A DNA stretch of 64,000 bases from Iris pallida (taxonomy: Eukaryota; Streptophyta; Magnoliopsida; Asparagales; Iridaceae). The DNA lies in assembly GCA_029216955.1 (NCBI GenBank), contig JANAVB010003400.1:15289731-15353730 (forward strand), in the 5' to 3' direction. Both the position numbers and the translations under genes were made by a program. The notes under the pieces are model-generated. The model saw only the letters and a program-made list of their open reading frames with translations. It made no database searches and was not told the DNA's origin. Shown in pieces: positions 47,380 through 57,253 of this stretch; within the stretch, counting starts at the first letter, position 1; every line of letters begins with the position of its first letter.

Positions 47380-47600
47380 CGCCCAAAGGGCTATGCGCCT
47401 AAAGGGCTATGCACCCAAAACAAACATGTAGGCGCATAATGTACAGAAGTATGTGGGCGCATAACATGCATCAGCATGTGGGCGCATATCATGGCAACAT
47501 ATGGGCGCATAGCACACCACAGTATTGGCGCATGACTTCTGTGGGCGCATAAGAATGCCCACAGAAGAATGTTGCCTTAGGCGCATGCGCTTAGGCAGAA
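47380..47600. repeat. Tandem-like array of GGGCGCATA motifs
   Basis: Motif copies near 47393, 47433, 47457, 47482, 47505, 47526, 47543 and 47580, many 16-26 bases apart and in one orientation (TGTGGGCGCATAACATG and variants), ending in the palindrome GCGCATGCGC. It lies inside the predicted antisense transcript, downstream of its first ATG. Confidence 0.7.
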
Positions 47601-47764
47601 GAAAAATTCTGAGCGTCGCAAATTAACGCTCGAGAGTTTGTTTTTTGAGGCGTAGCCTCACCCAGAATCGGGTCCTGGACTGGTGAGGACGCTGCCGCAG
47701 GAGGAGAGCCACTCGGTGCAGCCCCCTTGCCCTTCGCAGATCTCTTGACGACCTTGGGAGACAT
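47591..47764 (-). pseudogene. First exon-like ORF of antisense gene (57 codons)
   Basis: ATG at 47764, stop at 47591-47593. The N-terminus MSPKVVKRSAKGKG is basic and then Ala/Pro/Ser-rich, like the start of a nuclear protein. It lies about 80 bases after a TATA box, so this is the best start for the antisense gene. The reading frame then ends in the region full of GGGCGCATA motifs, which may be an intron or a later insertion. Confidence 0.55.
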
Positions 47765-47845
47765 GGTTCGTAAAGAAAGGAGATGAAGAGTCTTTTGAAA
47801 GTTCTAAGAGAGGAGAATAATAAACTTTCTCTCTCATTCAGAGCC

Positions 47846-47853
47846 TATTTATA
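47846..47853 (-). promoter_or_regulatory. TATA box of the antisense gene
   Basis: On the minus strand GCCTATAAATAGGCTC, a perfect TATAAATA 82 bases before the ATG at 47764. With a start about 30 bases downstream it would give a leader of about 50 nt. The leader between is rich in CT/GA (AGAGAGAAAG, CTCCTCTC), as in many plant 5' leaders. It sits about 360 bp upstream of the 3' LTR and is separate from the LTR promoter. Confidence 0.65.
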
Positions 47854-48198
47854 GGCATGGGCCATACCCTATGCGCCCCATATTTCTATCGCCTATATGC
47901 CTACTGCGTACTATGCGCCCACCATAGCCTATGTGCGTACGTGAAGATCCAGCCTCTTGCACACTATGAGACTACCATTTACCGATGTGGACAACGTATG
48001 AAGGATGGACCTCTTCAAATTCTACCCCGATGAATCTGTCAGTTCAGATTTTCGAGGAAGATCTCAACAGCCGTCTCTCTGACAGGCTGGCTAAACTCTA
48101 TGCGCCCAAAGAGAGAGCCATGCTATGCGCCCACTGCATCATGAGAAGACGGTCCATGCTTCTTTCAAAGTATTTCGAACTCGTTCAAGTATCAAAAA

Positions 48199-48213
48199 CT
48201 TTGAAGGGGGTCT
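48199..48213 (+). promoter_or_regulatory. E3 polypurine tract
   Basis: CTTTGAAGGGGGTCT directly before the 3' LTR start TGTAGAAG. Identical to the E2 PPT. Confidence 0.9.
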
Positions 48214-48936
48214 TGTAGAAGCATGAAAATTTCAGCGATGAAGCCTTATGTGCCCAAGCCAATAAGGACATATGCGCCCAAGTGAACTCATATGCGCCCA
48301 AGTCACCCTGTGAAGCTCTATGCGCCCAAGACAAGCTCCCCCAGAAGGGGGGCGCATAGCCCTGTTTTAGGCTATGTGCCCAAGCCAGAACATTCCCTGA
48401 CTCGTTCAAAGCCACGATCAAAACGTGCACCGAAGTGTACGGCTACGTCAGTCTCCACGAGCAGTCGTGCACCGAAGCATACGGCCACATCAGCACCACG
48501 ATCAACCCACGACCACGTAGCCTGCATGCACCTACATCCTATGCGCCCAAAGTAGGACCATGCGCCCATATGAAAACCAGTGTGTTTCCTTATGCGGGCG
48601 CATAACATCATTCTAGCTCAAAAACTACTATAAAAAGGGGTCTCATCCTTCTTCAAAAGGCAAGAACGGAGAACATTTTCAAGAGCCAAATTGCTGCACT
48701 TCTTGCTAGTGAGCCGAGAGTTAGCAATTTTCTTAGGTTTTCTTCCACTTTTTGTAATCGGAGTGTCAACGGAGTAAAGGAGCAACTGCCGCTCAATCTC
48801 CATCATCCCATTCCCCAGAATTCTTTTTTGTACTCGGGGATCCTCAGTGTAGGATCTCTCAGGCGTACTCGATTTATTGTGCCTTGCACCAATAAAGAAA
48901 AGACAACATTTCTTCTTCTTTTTGTGCATGTCGACA
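48214..48936 (+). repeat. E3 3' LTR
   Basis: 723 bp, co-linear with 33599-34346, ending TGTCGACA. TATA box at 48629-48636. It carries about nine TATGCGCCCAA-type motifs. The end is set by aligning TGTCCACA of the 5' LTR with TGTCGACA here. Confidence 0.92.
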
Positions 48937-51900
48937 CATCCCACATGCATAACTCATGCACCTTTGACTCAATCTTCCACATTTCCAAATATGGAAACCC
49001 ACTAAACCCATCTTGCCATATTAGTTGATTGGATGACCAAATCTCCCCCAAATCAATTGAAACCTCCTCCATACAAACCATAGCATCTAGGAGAACCAAA
49101 CCCTATATATAAACTCCCATAGGCCGTCCACCTCCTCTTCCTATACTAAAATCCGACCTCCTTCTCCTATTAAGGCCGACGGCTAGCTACATGTCTTGGC
49201 CGACCACCCCAAAGCTCCTTCGACTCACCTTTTGTGCACTCTACCACCTCGATGAAGACTCCAAGAGACCCTTCTTCGACCCTATCCAGCCCTGGAGGAG
49301 TTTCGTTAACTTATTTGATCATTTAGAGACAGAACTTGATGGTTATTTCTAGCCGTAACAAAAATTTCGAACCCAGGTTTGTCATTTTCTAAAATAGATT
49401 TTAAATATTTTTCTCATCTATTTTGCCTGAAAGCAAATCTAGTGGATATCCCTACATGTCTTCTATGATGTCCAGTCACAAACTGACACCGTTCTACTCC
49501 CTTTGCCCGTGGCGTCCGTTACACTAAAGTTGGTCCAAATTTGACCTATTTTGGTGTAAGGATCTTTTCGACGACTTTCGAACCTGTTTGATCTCAAACA
49601 AATCCTTGGTAACGTGTATAACATCACTTTTAATCATCTAGTAATGTTCTTTGTTCATATTTGCAAGTATTTCATGAGTTTATGGCATCGTTTCTATGAT
49701 ACTAATTTTTCGGACCCCAAAAAGTCCACCATAACCCGACTACTTGATCTCTAAACTTCATAAGAGTTTAATATGATTTAAATATAATTAATTTAGATGG
49801 AAAATTATATCTACTCTAATTTATTCTGATTATTTTTAGAATATTTTATTTTTTATTTTTTATATTGATTCACTTCCAAATTGGACCCATATATGGCATA
49901 ATTGTGTTGGTAAATAAATACATTCATTTGGGTTTGTTTTTCTTAAAATAAATATATATAAAATATATTCAGAAATTAATATTTATTTTTCCAGAAATAA
50001 AAGTATATATTTTGGGAATTTAAATATTATTTTTCTAAAATAACATGGTGCCATATATAGTAGTATTGATGGTATATATGCTTAAGTGTTAATTTATGGT
50101 TATTGACTAGTTGTACCTATATATAGTATGTGATCCTTGTTGTGTAATTTTGACATCATTTCCTATTATTTCTCAAATTATTTTGATTTATTTTAGAATT
50201 TAAATATATTATTTTTATATTACTTGGTTTTGATTTAATTGACAAGTTTGTTTGATAAGCCAATTAGTTAGTATATTTATGAGAAGTACATTTTTCTATA
50301 AATATTATGATTAAATATTACTATTAAATACTTTTTTGAAATATTTAAGGATTTATGATTATTACTTATAGTTTATAAAAATACTACTTTTATCTAATAT
50401 CATGATTATATGTTTGTGTATAATAGTTAGAGTATGTATATATTTACTTGTTTCATACAAAATATGTATAAATATTTTTTCAGAAATATTTATTATTATT
50501 TCATAATTTAAAGTTATTATTTTTAAATTATAGAATAATATTCTTTTCATGCTAGTATAATATTATATGACTATACTTGGATATAAACTAGTTTGGTAGA
50601 TTATGCCTAAGTAGAGACTATACATGGTAAGTGTATACATGGATGTGTGAGATCTTTGAGTTAGCATTTATTTTAGTTTATTTATATTACTAGGTGTCTG
50701 CGATTGTTCGAATACAGTTAGAGGCGGGCCGATGATTATTCTGTTTCCGAAATGCCAAGCAAGATACCTTACCTTTGTTTTCTGTTTAAATTAAGTTTCT
50801 ATTTCTGTGCTTGTTGTATACGGTTATAGTTGTGTGTGTCCAAGCTAGTTTGACTTGGGTGCCATCGATGTCTTAGGTGTGTGTGTTGACCTAGAGCTAG
50901 TAGACTTACCTTTAGTTGGAAAGTTATTGATATAACTTACATGGCCTTGACACGTGTTACTACATGACACCGTGAGTGAGGATTCATATGCATGAGTTGC
51001 ATCGACTGGCCCTTGTTGCATTGACTCAATGGATAGTTAGGTCATGTCTAGGAAGGATGACTTGCATTCGAGATATGGATTGTTCGGTCATGGATATGAC
51101 TTGTGCAATACATGGGCGGAGAAGACTATTAATAGGCGTATGAGACATCCCATTTTGGCCTCGGTGGATGCCCGGTTATGGGTTCATAGTTTTCCTGTTA
51201 TGGGTGTATCACTAGAGGATATATCCAGCAGCGGCCCTAACTGCATGTCAGATATAGTCGGGAGGTATGCAAGTGATATAAAGTATGGCTAGGGGAATAT
51301 CCATTCAGTAGCCCTGACTGTGCGTCAGATATGGTCCGGATATATACCAGTTTATACAAAAGCCTCTAGCGGATGCTATGCTTTATTCTTTTACCCACTC
51401 ATATGTACCAAAGTCGTCTTTAATTTGCATTCACATAGCGGTTAGGACCAGTTTGTATTATGGCATGGGATAGTGTATTATAACAAAATGTGTACCACTC
51501 TTTGTCCTTGTTTGGTTGTAGGGATGGTTCGTTGTTTCGATGGTGGGATATTAGACCATGTTATGACCTGAGCTATTTATTTCCTGTTTATATTTATTCA
51601 ATTTACATTGGCATATTTTTATGTATCTTGTTATGTTCTTCTAAGGACCTGGTGATCTCTCTAGGTATTGGTTGTACAATTAGTATTGAGTAGTTGGACA
51701 TGTGTTGATTGCTGCATTGAGATTTCAGGTATATATGGTTGGTATTTTTATTTCATTCTTCCTATTTTATCATCCTTGATTTACTCTACTATTTTAGCCT
51801 ATTATTTGCATGCTTATATTTTTTTCGAGCTTGTTCGAACATGTATATTACTAGGTGGCCAACTTTAATATATTACGTTCATTATTGGTTCTCGTACTTT

Positions 51901-52055
51901 ACAATGGATTGAGATTTAGATTAGTTAGCATATGTTAGTATACTAGATAGCGTAATACGTCTAGCATAAGTCCATTAAATTGGAAACTTATTCTAGTTCG
52001 TATGCTGGCATGTTTGTATTTCAGTTCCTCTGTATTTTGGAACTGGGGCATGACA
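48937..52055 (+). repeat. Solo LTR C, 3' part
   Basis: Continues 33598 after E3. It carries the family blocks CCTATATATAAACTCCCATAGG, GGCCGTCCACCTCC, AAGGACCTGGTGATCTCTCT (near 51646) and ends TTTTGGAACTGGGGCATGACA-like (20 bases near 52035-52055). No coding region seen. Both halves together measure about 3.7 kb. Confidence 0.8.
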
Positions 52056-52330
52056 CCTCTCATTTAGACTGGAAAGCACCCTTGGAAATATTAACAGTAA
52101 AAGACTCATTTCCTTTACCAATGTGGCCAATTGTTGTCCAAAGGACGTTTTCTCCTATCATCAGAATTGGGTGCTTTAAGCCCAATTAACTGCAAATCAG
52201 CCATCGACTTCTTTGCATTATTAGAACTTGCAATAAAGGTTGGCCAATGATCATACTTGCATATCCTAAACATAACCTTATAGTAGAAATAGATTGTGCC
52301 TACAAGTATCTATCAGCAAAGGTTGAGGAG
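52056..52330 (-). pseudogene. E1 gag fragment
   Basis: Minus strand continuation of E1 from 33006: PTFIASSNNAKKSMADLQLI then GLKAPNSDDRRK (E3: PTFIRAADAAEND, GLKTPKSEDKGK) and, further along, LIDTCRHNL (E3: LMDTCLHNF). Frameshifted in two places. It is bounded on the right by a CACTA transposon end. Confidence 0.75.
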
Positions 52331-52333
52331 TTA
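52331..52333. repeat. Possible 3-bp TSD (TTA) of CACTA element
   Basis: TTA directly before CACTACAACAAAAA; CACTA elements make 3-bp duplications. A TTA also occurs near the other edge (52580s), but that end is decayed. Confidence 0.45.
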
Positions 52334-52585
52334 CACTACAACAAAAATGTGTTTTAACGACACACGAAAAGTGTCGTTAATGACTATCTACGGCACTTTT
52401 CGAGGTGCTGTCTAGAGGGGGTGTCATAGAAAGTTTTTAACTTTCAACGACACTCGATAAGTATCATATAATAACTTTATGACGACATTTTTTGAATGTC
52501 ATGTAATGTTTATTCCACATCACTTTACTGGTGTCATCTTAACATTCTTTAATGACAGCTCATAAGTGTCAACAAAATTATGAGT
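52334..52585. mobile_element. CACTA (En/Spm-type) transposon remnant
   Basis: Starts with the terminal CACTACAACAAAAATGTG and carries short subterminal repeats in both directions (CGACAC, AGTGTCGTTAA, GTGTCAT/ATGACA), as in CACTA ends where transposase binds. About 250 bp remain. The opposite terminus is missing and replaced by a filler copied from nearby gag. It interrupts E1 gag between ALKLH and LIDTC. No transposase gene. Confidence 0.75.
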
Positions 52586-52605
52586 CACGCACTGGTTCCT
52601 AGATG

Positions 52606-52870
52606 CAGCTTCAGGGCTAATCTCCTGAAGCGTTCAATAAAGTCACGCACTGGTTCCTTCTCCTTTTGTTTTGTAGAAATCGACGTTGACATTGTGACAT
52701 CAGCTTCTCATTCGTAGAACCTAGCAAGGAACACAACCTCCAAGCCCTTGAAAGTCTTGATACAGTACTTGGGCAGACTATAAAACCACTCAAAGGCTAA
52801 CCCCTACAAGGTGTGGTGGCCTATGCAGGTCAGACCATATCGTCTCGGTTATATTACGGTACCGAGCGAG
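52606..52870 (-). pseudogene. E1 gag fragment (capsid-like)
   Basis: Minus strand: GLAFEWFYSLPKYCIKTFKG, VVFLARFYE, STKQKEKEPVRDFIERFRR then LALKLH (E3: GVAFEWFCSLPDGC, LFLDRFYE, IAFIERFRRLALKM). Two stops. Upstream a weak match continues to 52870, where reverse solo LTR F is inserted. Confidence 0.78.
52866..52870. repeat. TSD GCGAG of solo LTR F, left
   Basis: GCGAG; repeated at 55638-55642. Confidence 0.85.
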
Positions 52871-55171
52871 TATCAACCCCATTCCCAAATACGTAAGACT
52901 AGGATACGACAACATGTCAGCTATGTATTTAACCAGACTCTAGTCCGACTCAAATACGTAAAAGTTGTGTAATTCAGAACAGGTGTCCATATAATAGTAA
53001 TAACATCATCCACAAGACTAACTATACTTAAACTAAGAAAAGAAATAACTAGATAAGAACAGATAAGAAGGCATCCACTAATGATACCTGAAGATCCCGA
53101 AGGCATAACTCCTACTATGCCTACGTTAGATCTTAGCAATAACCTGGAAGCAAACCAGCAATAACCTAGAGAGATCACTAGGTCCTCAGAGGGACATAAC
53201 AAGATACATAATATACAAGTCAAGTATATCAAAATTTAGCATTTAAATAGACAATGATAAAGCAAGAAAAAGTAAACTAGAGCATAACCTATACTACAGT
53301 CAATACACGAATGAGAACAACTAACTACATATGAACTGCATAACGACGGACTATAAATACAGTAGCTTACAGGTGAACCACAGCCGAAAAAACTCACGAC
53401 CATAGACGTCACAGGGCGATCAAATAACCCGACCTTGGAGGTCACAAAGTCACAAATAACGAAACAGTGGAAAAAAATTCATGTGTTATTATCGTTCTCG
53501 TGCTTCTAACACTCACGTAGTACAACAATCAATTATGTCCAAACCAAATACGGGGTCTATGACAAGTGTCTCTAATCAAAAAACAACAAAATAAATGCTA
53601 AGGCTAGAATCATGTGAATCTATGATAAAATAAGCATCATGCTATATGAATTGAAATACTTGGTAAGGTGTACTTGCCCGATTCCGCAGTATGAGGATAT
53701 AATGTCGCTCTTGTGTCAAGGTCTCCTGAATCCAATGATCCTAAACATTTAATTAACTACTTTAAGTATTTAACCAAAAAACTTATAATATGACTAAATT
53801 ATTTAAATTACTATTGCTAACCATACATAACCATGTCCAAGTACCTCAGGGACAATTAAATTCATACACAACAACACACATGTTTCCATGAGACATCGAG
53901 ACCTAGTTTTACGATTTTCGACTTCCAAAATTCTCGGTTAAGCCCTTATTTCAAGGGCATGCATATAAATCATCTAAAGTCATAAAAATATTGATTTAAA
54001 TATAATTTATATGGAATTAACCTCTGAATTCTAGATTTAAAATTTAAGAAAAATTCATGGCTAGTTGACTTCTATGTTAGCTAGTCTACCCAAAACTTGT
54101 CTGGATCATCTCCAAACTTCCAATATGACTTAAATACATGAAAAAATATTTTTAAACATAATTTATTCTGATTATTTTCAGAAAATAAACCTGGATTCAA
54201 TGGCCAAATTAATTTCTAAGTTTTAACTATTCTATGTTAGCAACTTACCCAAAAAGCTAGTATTTTGATCCCTATTTTTTCGATCAGATCTAAAATGATA
54301 AAATCTTAAAAATATGTTCAAAAATTATATTTTAAAATAATAAACCTACATGAAGTTCAATTTTGAAAAATTCTAACAATTTCCTAAAGTTTTGCATAAT
54401 GGTGCTCAAAACTAGCTCTACCATAACCCAATTTTTCAACAATCCAACATGCAACTTCTAAAGATAAAAATATAGGATAAAAGACATCAAAATATAATTT
54501 ATATGATATTAAACTCAGATTTTCTATAGAATTATAAGCACGAGGTTTGAGATGGAAAAGGATAGAATCTTTACCGAAATTCTTTGTTATATGGGTTGTG
54601 GGTGCTTCTCCTTTTCCAAGATCCCAACTTTCTTGCTTTGCTTACTTGTTAACCCTTTTTCGATGGATTTGAAGGTGTTGGAAATGGTTCTTGAAGGTTG
54701 GATGGTGAATATGGTGCTTCTAGGATTTGTTTTGAGAAGTTGGATGGATGGAGGATGAAAAGATAGGTTTTGTGATGAAGGAAACAGTTGTTGATGAAGG
54801 GGATGAAGATGGAAGGCTATGGGGGCTTGGTGGTGACCGAAAATCTGAGAAAAAAAGAGTGTGGGGGTCATCCAAGGAGAAGGGAGGTGGAGGGAGGTGG
54901 TTTCTGATGGTTAGGGTTAGGGTTTTGATGAAGATTGTTATATATATATGAGCCTTCTTAATTGGTTGCATGCAATATTTGGTTTACTATTAGTTTTAAG
55001 GGTGGCGGCCACATGAGGACTGATGTGGGTGGCTGGCCAGGGCATTGGGATCCCATGTGAGGTTGGGTTTGATTAATTTGGGTGTTGGTTGGTTTGGATT
55101 TTGGGTAGTTAGTCAATTGCCAACTATGATGACACCTAGGATAGAACTTTCCTAAAATAGAAACATATAAT

Positions 55172-55237
<66 letters not shown>

Positions 55238-55637
55238 CAAGAAGGTATTTGAGAGTACTACAAGCCTACATAGGTTTGGGTTTGGTTCGGCTCAAGCTCG
55301 AGCTAGTTTGGCACAACCGGATCTCCTAAAAAGTCAAAAAGCTTATATAATTAATTAATTAATTAATTAATAAAAACTATGATTTGGATCACAGCTTGAA
55401 TTGTTAACATGCAAGGAACCAAAATATGGTTATGACATCTCTACCATGGCTAATATGCTAGTCATGGCATACGACTACACTAAGTATGCCATAATTTTTA
55501 GTCAACATGCATACTAAAATTAAACCATGACTATGGCCCCTTTATATGATAAAAAATAATAATTAAAAATAATCAAAATCCAATAAAAATATTTTTTATA
55601 TAAATTAAAAATTAATTTAATTTTGAGGGATTTTACA
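52871..55637 (-). repeat. Solo LTR F (minus orientation) with perfect TSD
   Basis: 2,767 bp of the same family as A, B and C but reversed. On the minus strand it starts TGTAAAATCCC (55637), has CTGAGGACCTAGTGATCTCT (near 53170) and ends GGGAATGGGGTTGATA. GCGAG flanks both sides. It contains a CT-rich leader-like block, GGTTAGGGTTAGGGTTTT at 54909-54926, and an (AT)n tract. No coding region is convincing. Confidence 0.85.
55177..55236. repeat. (AT)n microsatellite in solo LTR F
   Basis: About 60 bp of pure AT dinucleotide repeat. Confidence 0.95.
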
Positions 55638-55642
55638 GCGAG
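55638..55642. repeat. TSD GCGAG of solo LTR F, right
   Basis: Matches 52866-52870. Confidence 0.85.
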
Positions 55643-56239
55643 CCTGTGCTAGGATGAAACCTGATAGGATTCTCAATACACAACTGCATTGAAAACTCTC
55701 ATTGAAATTCGATTAACTGTCTCATTTGGCCTTTGCAATCGTATTCGATTATTCCTCCTTGATATCATTGTCCTTGTTTCTCTTCTCTCCCTATTACCGG
55801 AGGGAGGGGGTTTAAAATTCGTGTGTGGTTAAAGTTAGAAAGTTGGAAAAATAGTATTCCTTACATAATTTGCATAAATAGTTGCTTAATACGATTTTGT
55901 TTGTAATTAAATAAGGTAGAATAAGGAGGGATAGAAAATTAATAAGTATATAGTGTTATTTCAATTTTATAAAGGATACCGATTTCCAGATGAAATTATT
56001 AAATTACCCTTATGAAAGTATATATTTTCTAGAAATTTTATATTTTGATGTAGTAGGGTAATCAAAGGTGGATAGAAATTATGGATGAATTTTTTTATAA
56101 TATGGGTTATGATATATCAAGGATAAGTATAAAAAAAATTAGAAGATTTTGTAAAATTTATATTTACGTTAGAAGTTCAAAGAGCACAATTTTGAAGTGA
56201 TTAAATTTCAAGGACAAAATTCTTTTAAAGTGGGTAGAA
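55643..56239. other. Element remnant ending in a polypurine-tract-like site
   Basis: The first 170 bp may be further E1 sequence but have no clear protein match. The last part contains AAATTTCAAGGACAAAATTC followed by TTTTAAAGTGGGTAGAA directly before the LTR start at 56240. That layout (aaatttcgaggacgaaattc... then a purine tract) is typical of the 3' end of the internal region of plant Ty3/gypsy chromovirus-type elements. It suggests the 3-kb LTR family belongs to such an element. Confidence 0.45.
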
Positions 56240-56601
56240 TATAAACCCACAAAAAATTTATTTTGGCTTAACTTATAATTTTGTGGATGTTTTTATTATT
56301 TATATTTTAAATAATATTTATTATTTATGATTAGCTTTAGTCATGGTAAAAATTTATTATGCATACTGATTAGAAAATATGGCATGTCTAGTATAGTCAT
56401 ATTCCATGACTAATGTATTAAGCATGGAATGGTTGACATAGCCATATCCATGTCACATATATGAAAACAATTTAAATTATGGCATATTTCACAAAATGTG
56501 GTCATATAAATATTTTATATATATTTAAGGACATTTTATATAAATACGTTTTCATAAAACCTATCTAAAGCCAAAATCTTATATGTCCTCAAATATGCAA
56601 T

Positions 56602-56602
<1 letters not shown>

Positions 56603-56694
<92 letters not shown>

Positions 56695-56738
56695 CCAGGT
56701 AAATTGTTTTTGGAATCGCTACCACTCGGATTGGAACT

Positions 56739-56832
<94 letters not shown>

Positions 56833-56878
56833 AGTTCCAATCCGAGTGGTAGCGATTCCAAAAACAATTTACCTGGTT

Positions 56879-56956
<78 letters not shown>
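56603..56956. repeat. (AT)n tracts around a perfect 51-bp inverted repeat
   Basis: Three (AT)n runs (56603-56691, 56743-56828, 56880-56955) separate two arms, 56692-56742 and 56829-56879, that are exact reverse complements over 51 bases. The whole could form a long hairpin or cruciform. Such palindromic AT-rich repeats are unstable. Confidence 0.95.

Positions 56957-57253
<297 letters not shown>

Larger units (their letters stand above)
43160..47764 (-). pseudogene. E3 antisense gene: plant-mobile-domain-like, nuclear, coiled-coil protein
   Basis: A separate gene on the opposite strand between integrase and the 3' LTR. It has a TATA box at 47846-47853 and an ATG at 47764 (MSPKVVKRSAKGKG, 57 codons to TAA at 47591). 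A body at 47137-45241 resembles the plant mobile domain: TFFTPGGEMGLALHEMQAIS then KLPWG, VQAAFLMIWLRDCVVP, and FARQFGYNQ. Next come a basic stretch (VPHKRKASTELVPRPKRKK) and an acidic Ser-rich stretch, two candidate introns (44431-44526, 44038-44112), and a coiled-coil tail (43951-43160). About six stops and two or three frameshifts break it. Antisense extra ORFs occur in Tat elements such as maize Grande. The domain call is by motif only. Confidence 0.75.
33599..48936 (+). mobile_element. E3: 15.3 kb Tat-lineage LTR retrotransposon with an antisense gene
   Basis: Complete in outline: 5' LTR, PBS, gag, protease, RT, RNase H, second RNase H, integrase, a long antisense gene, PPT and 3' LTR. 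Near-matching 5-mers flank it (CAGCC 33594-33598, CATCC 48937-48941). It sits inside solo LTR C. A second RNase H, large size and an extra gene between pol and the 3' LTR are features of the Tat lineage (Tat/Ogre/Grande type). Internal stops, frameshifts and an RT deletion make it non-autonomous now. The LTRs differ by roughly one base in 15-20 over the first 230 bp by eye, mostly C/T changes. It is older than the LARD but younger than E1 and C. Confidence 0.92.

Noticed and set aside
52870..55640. Host gene on either strand, suggested by a CT-rich leader and a 94-codon minus frame near 54587-54871
   Set aside because: The whole block is bounded by a perfect TSD and matches the 3-kb LTR family, so the leader-like part is LTR sequence.
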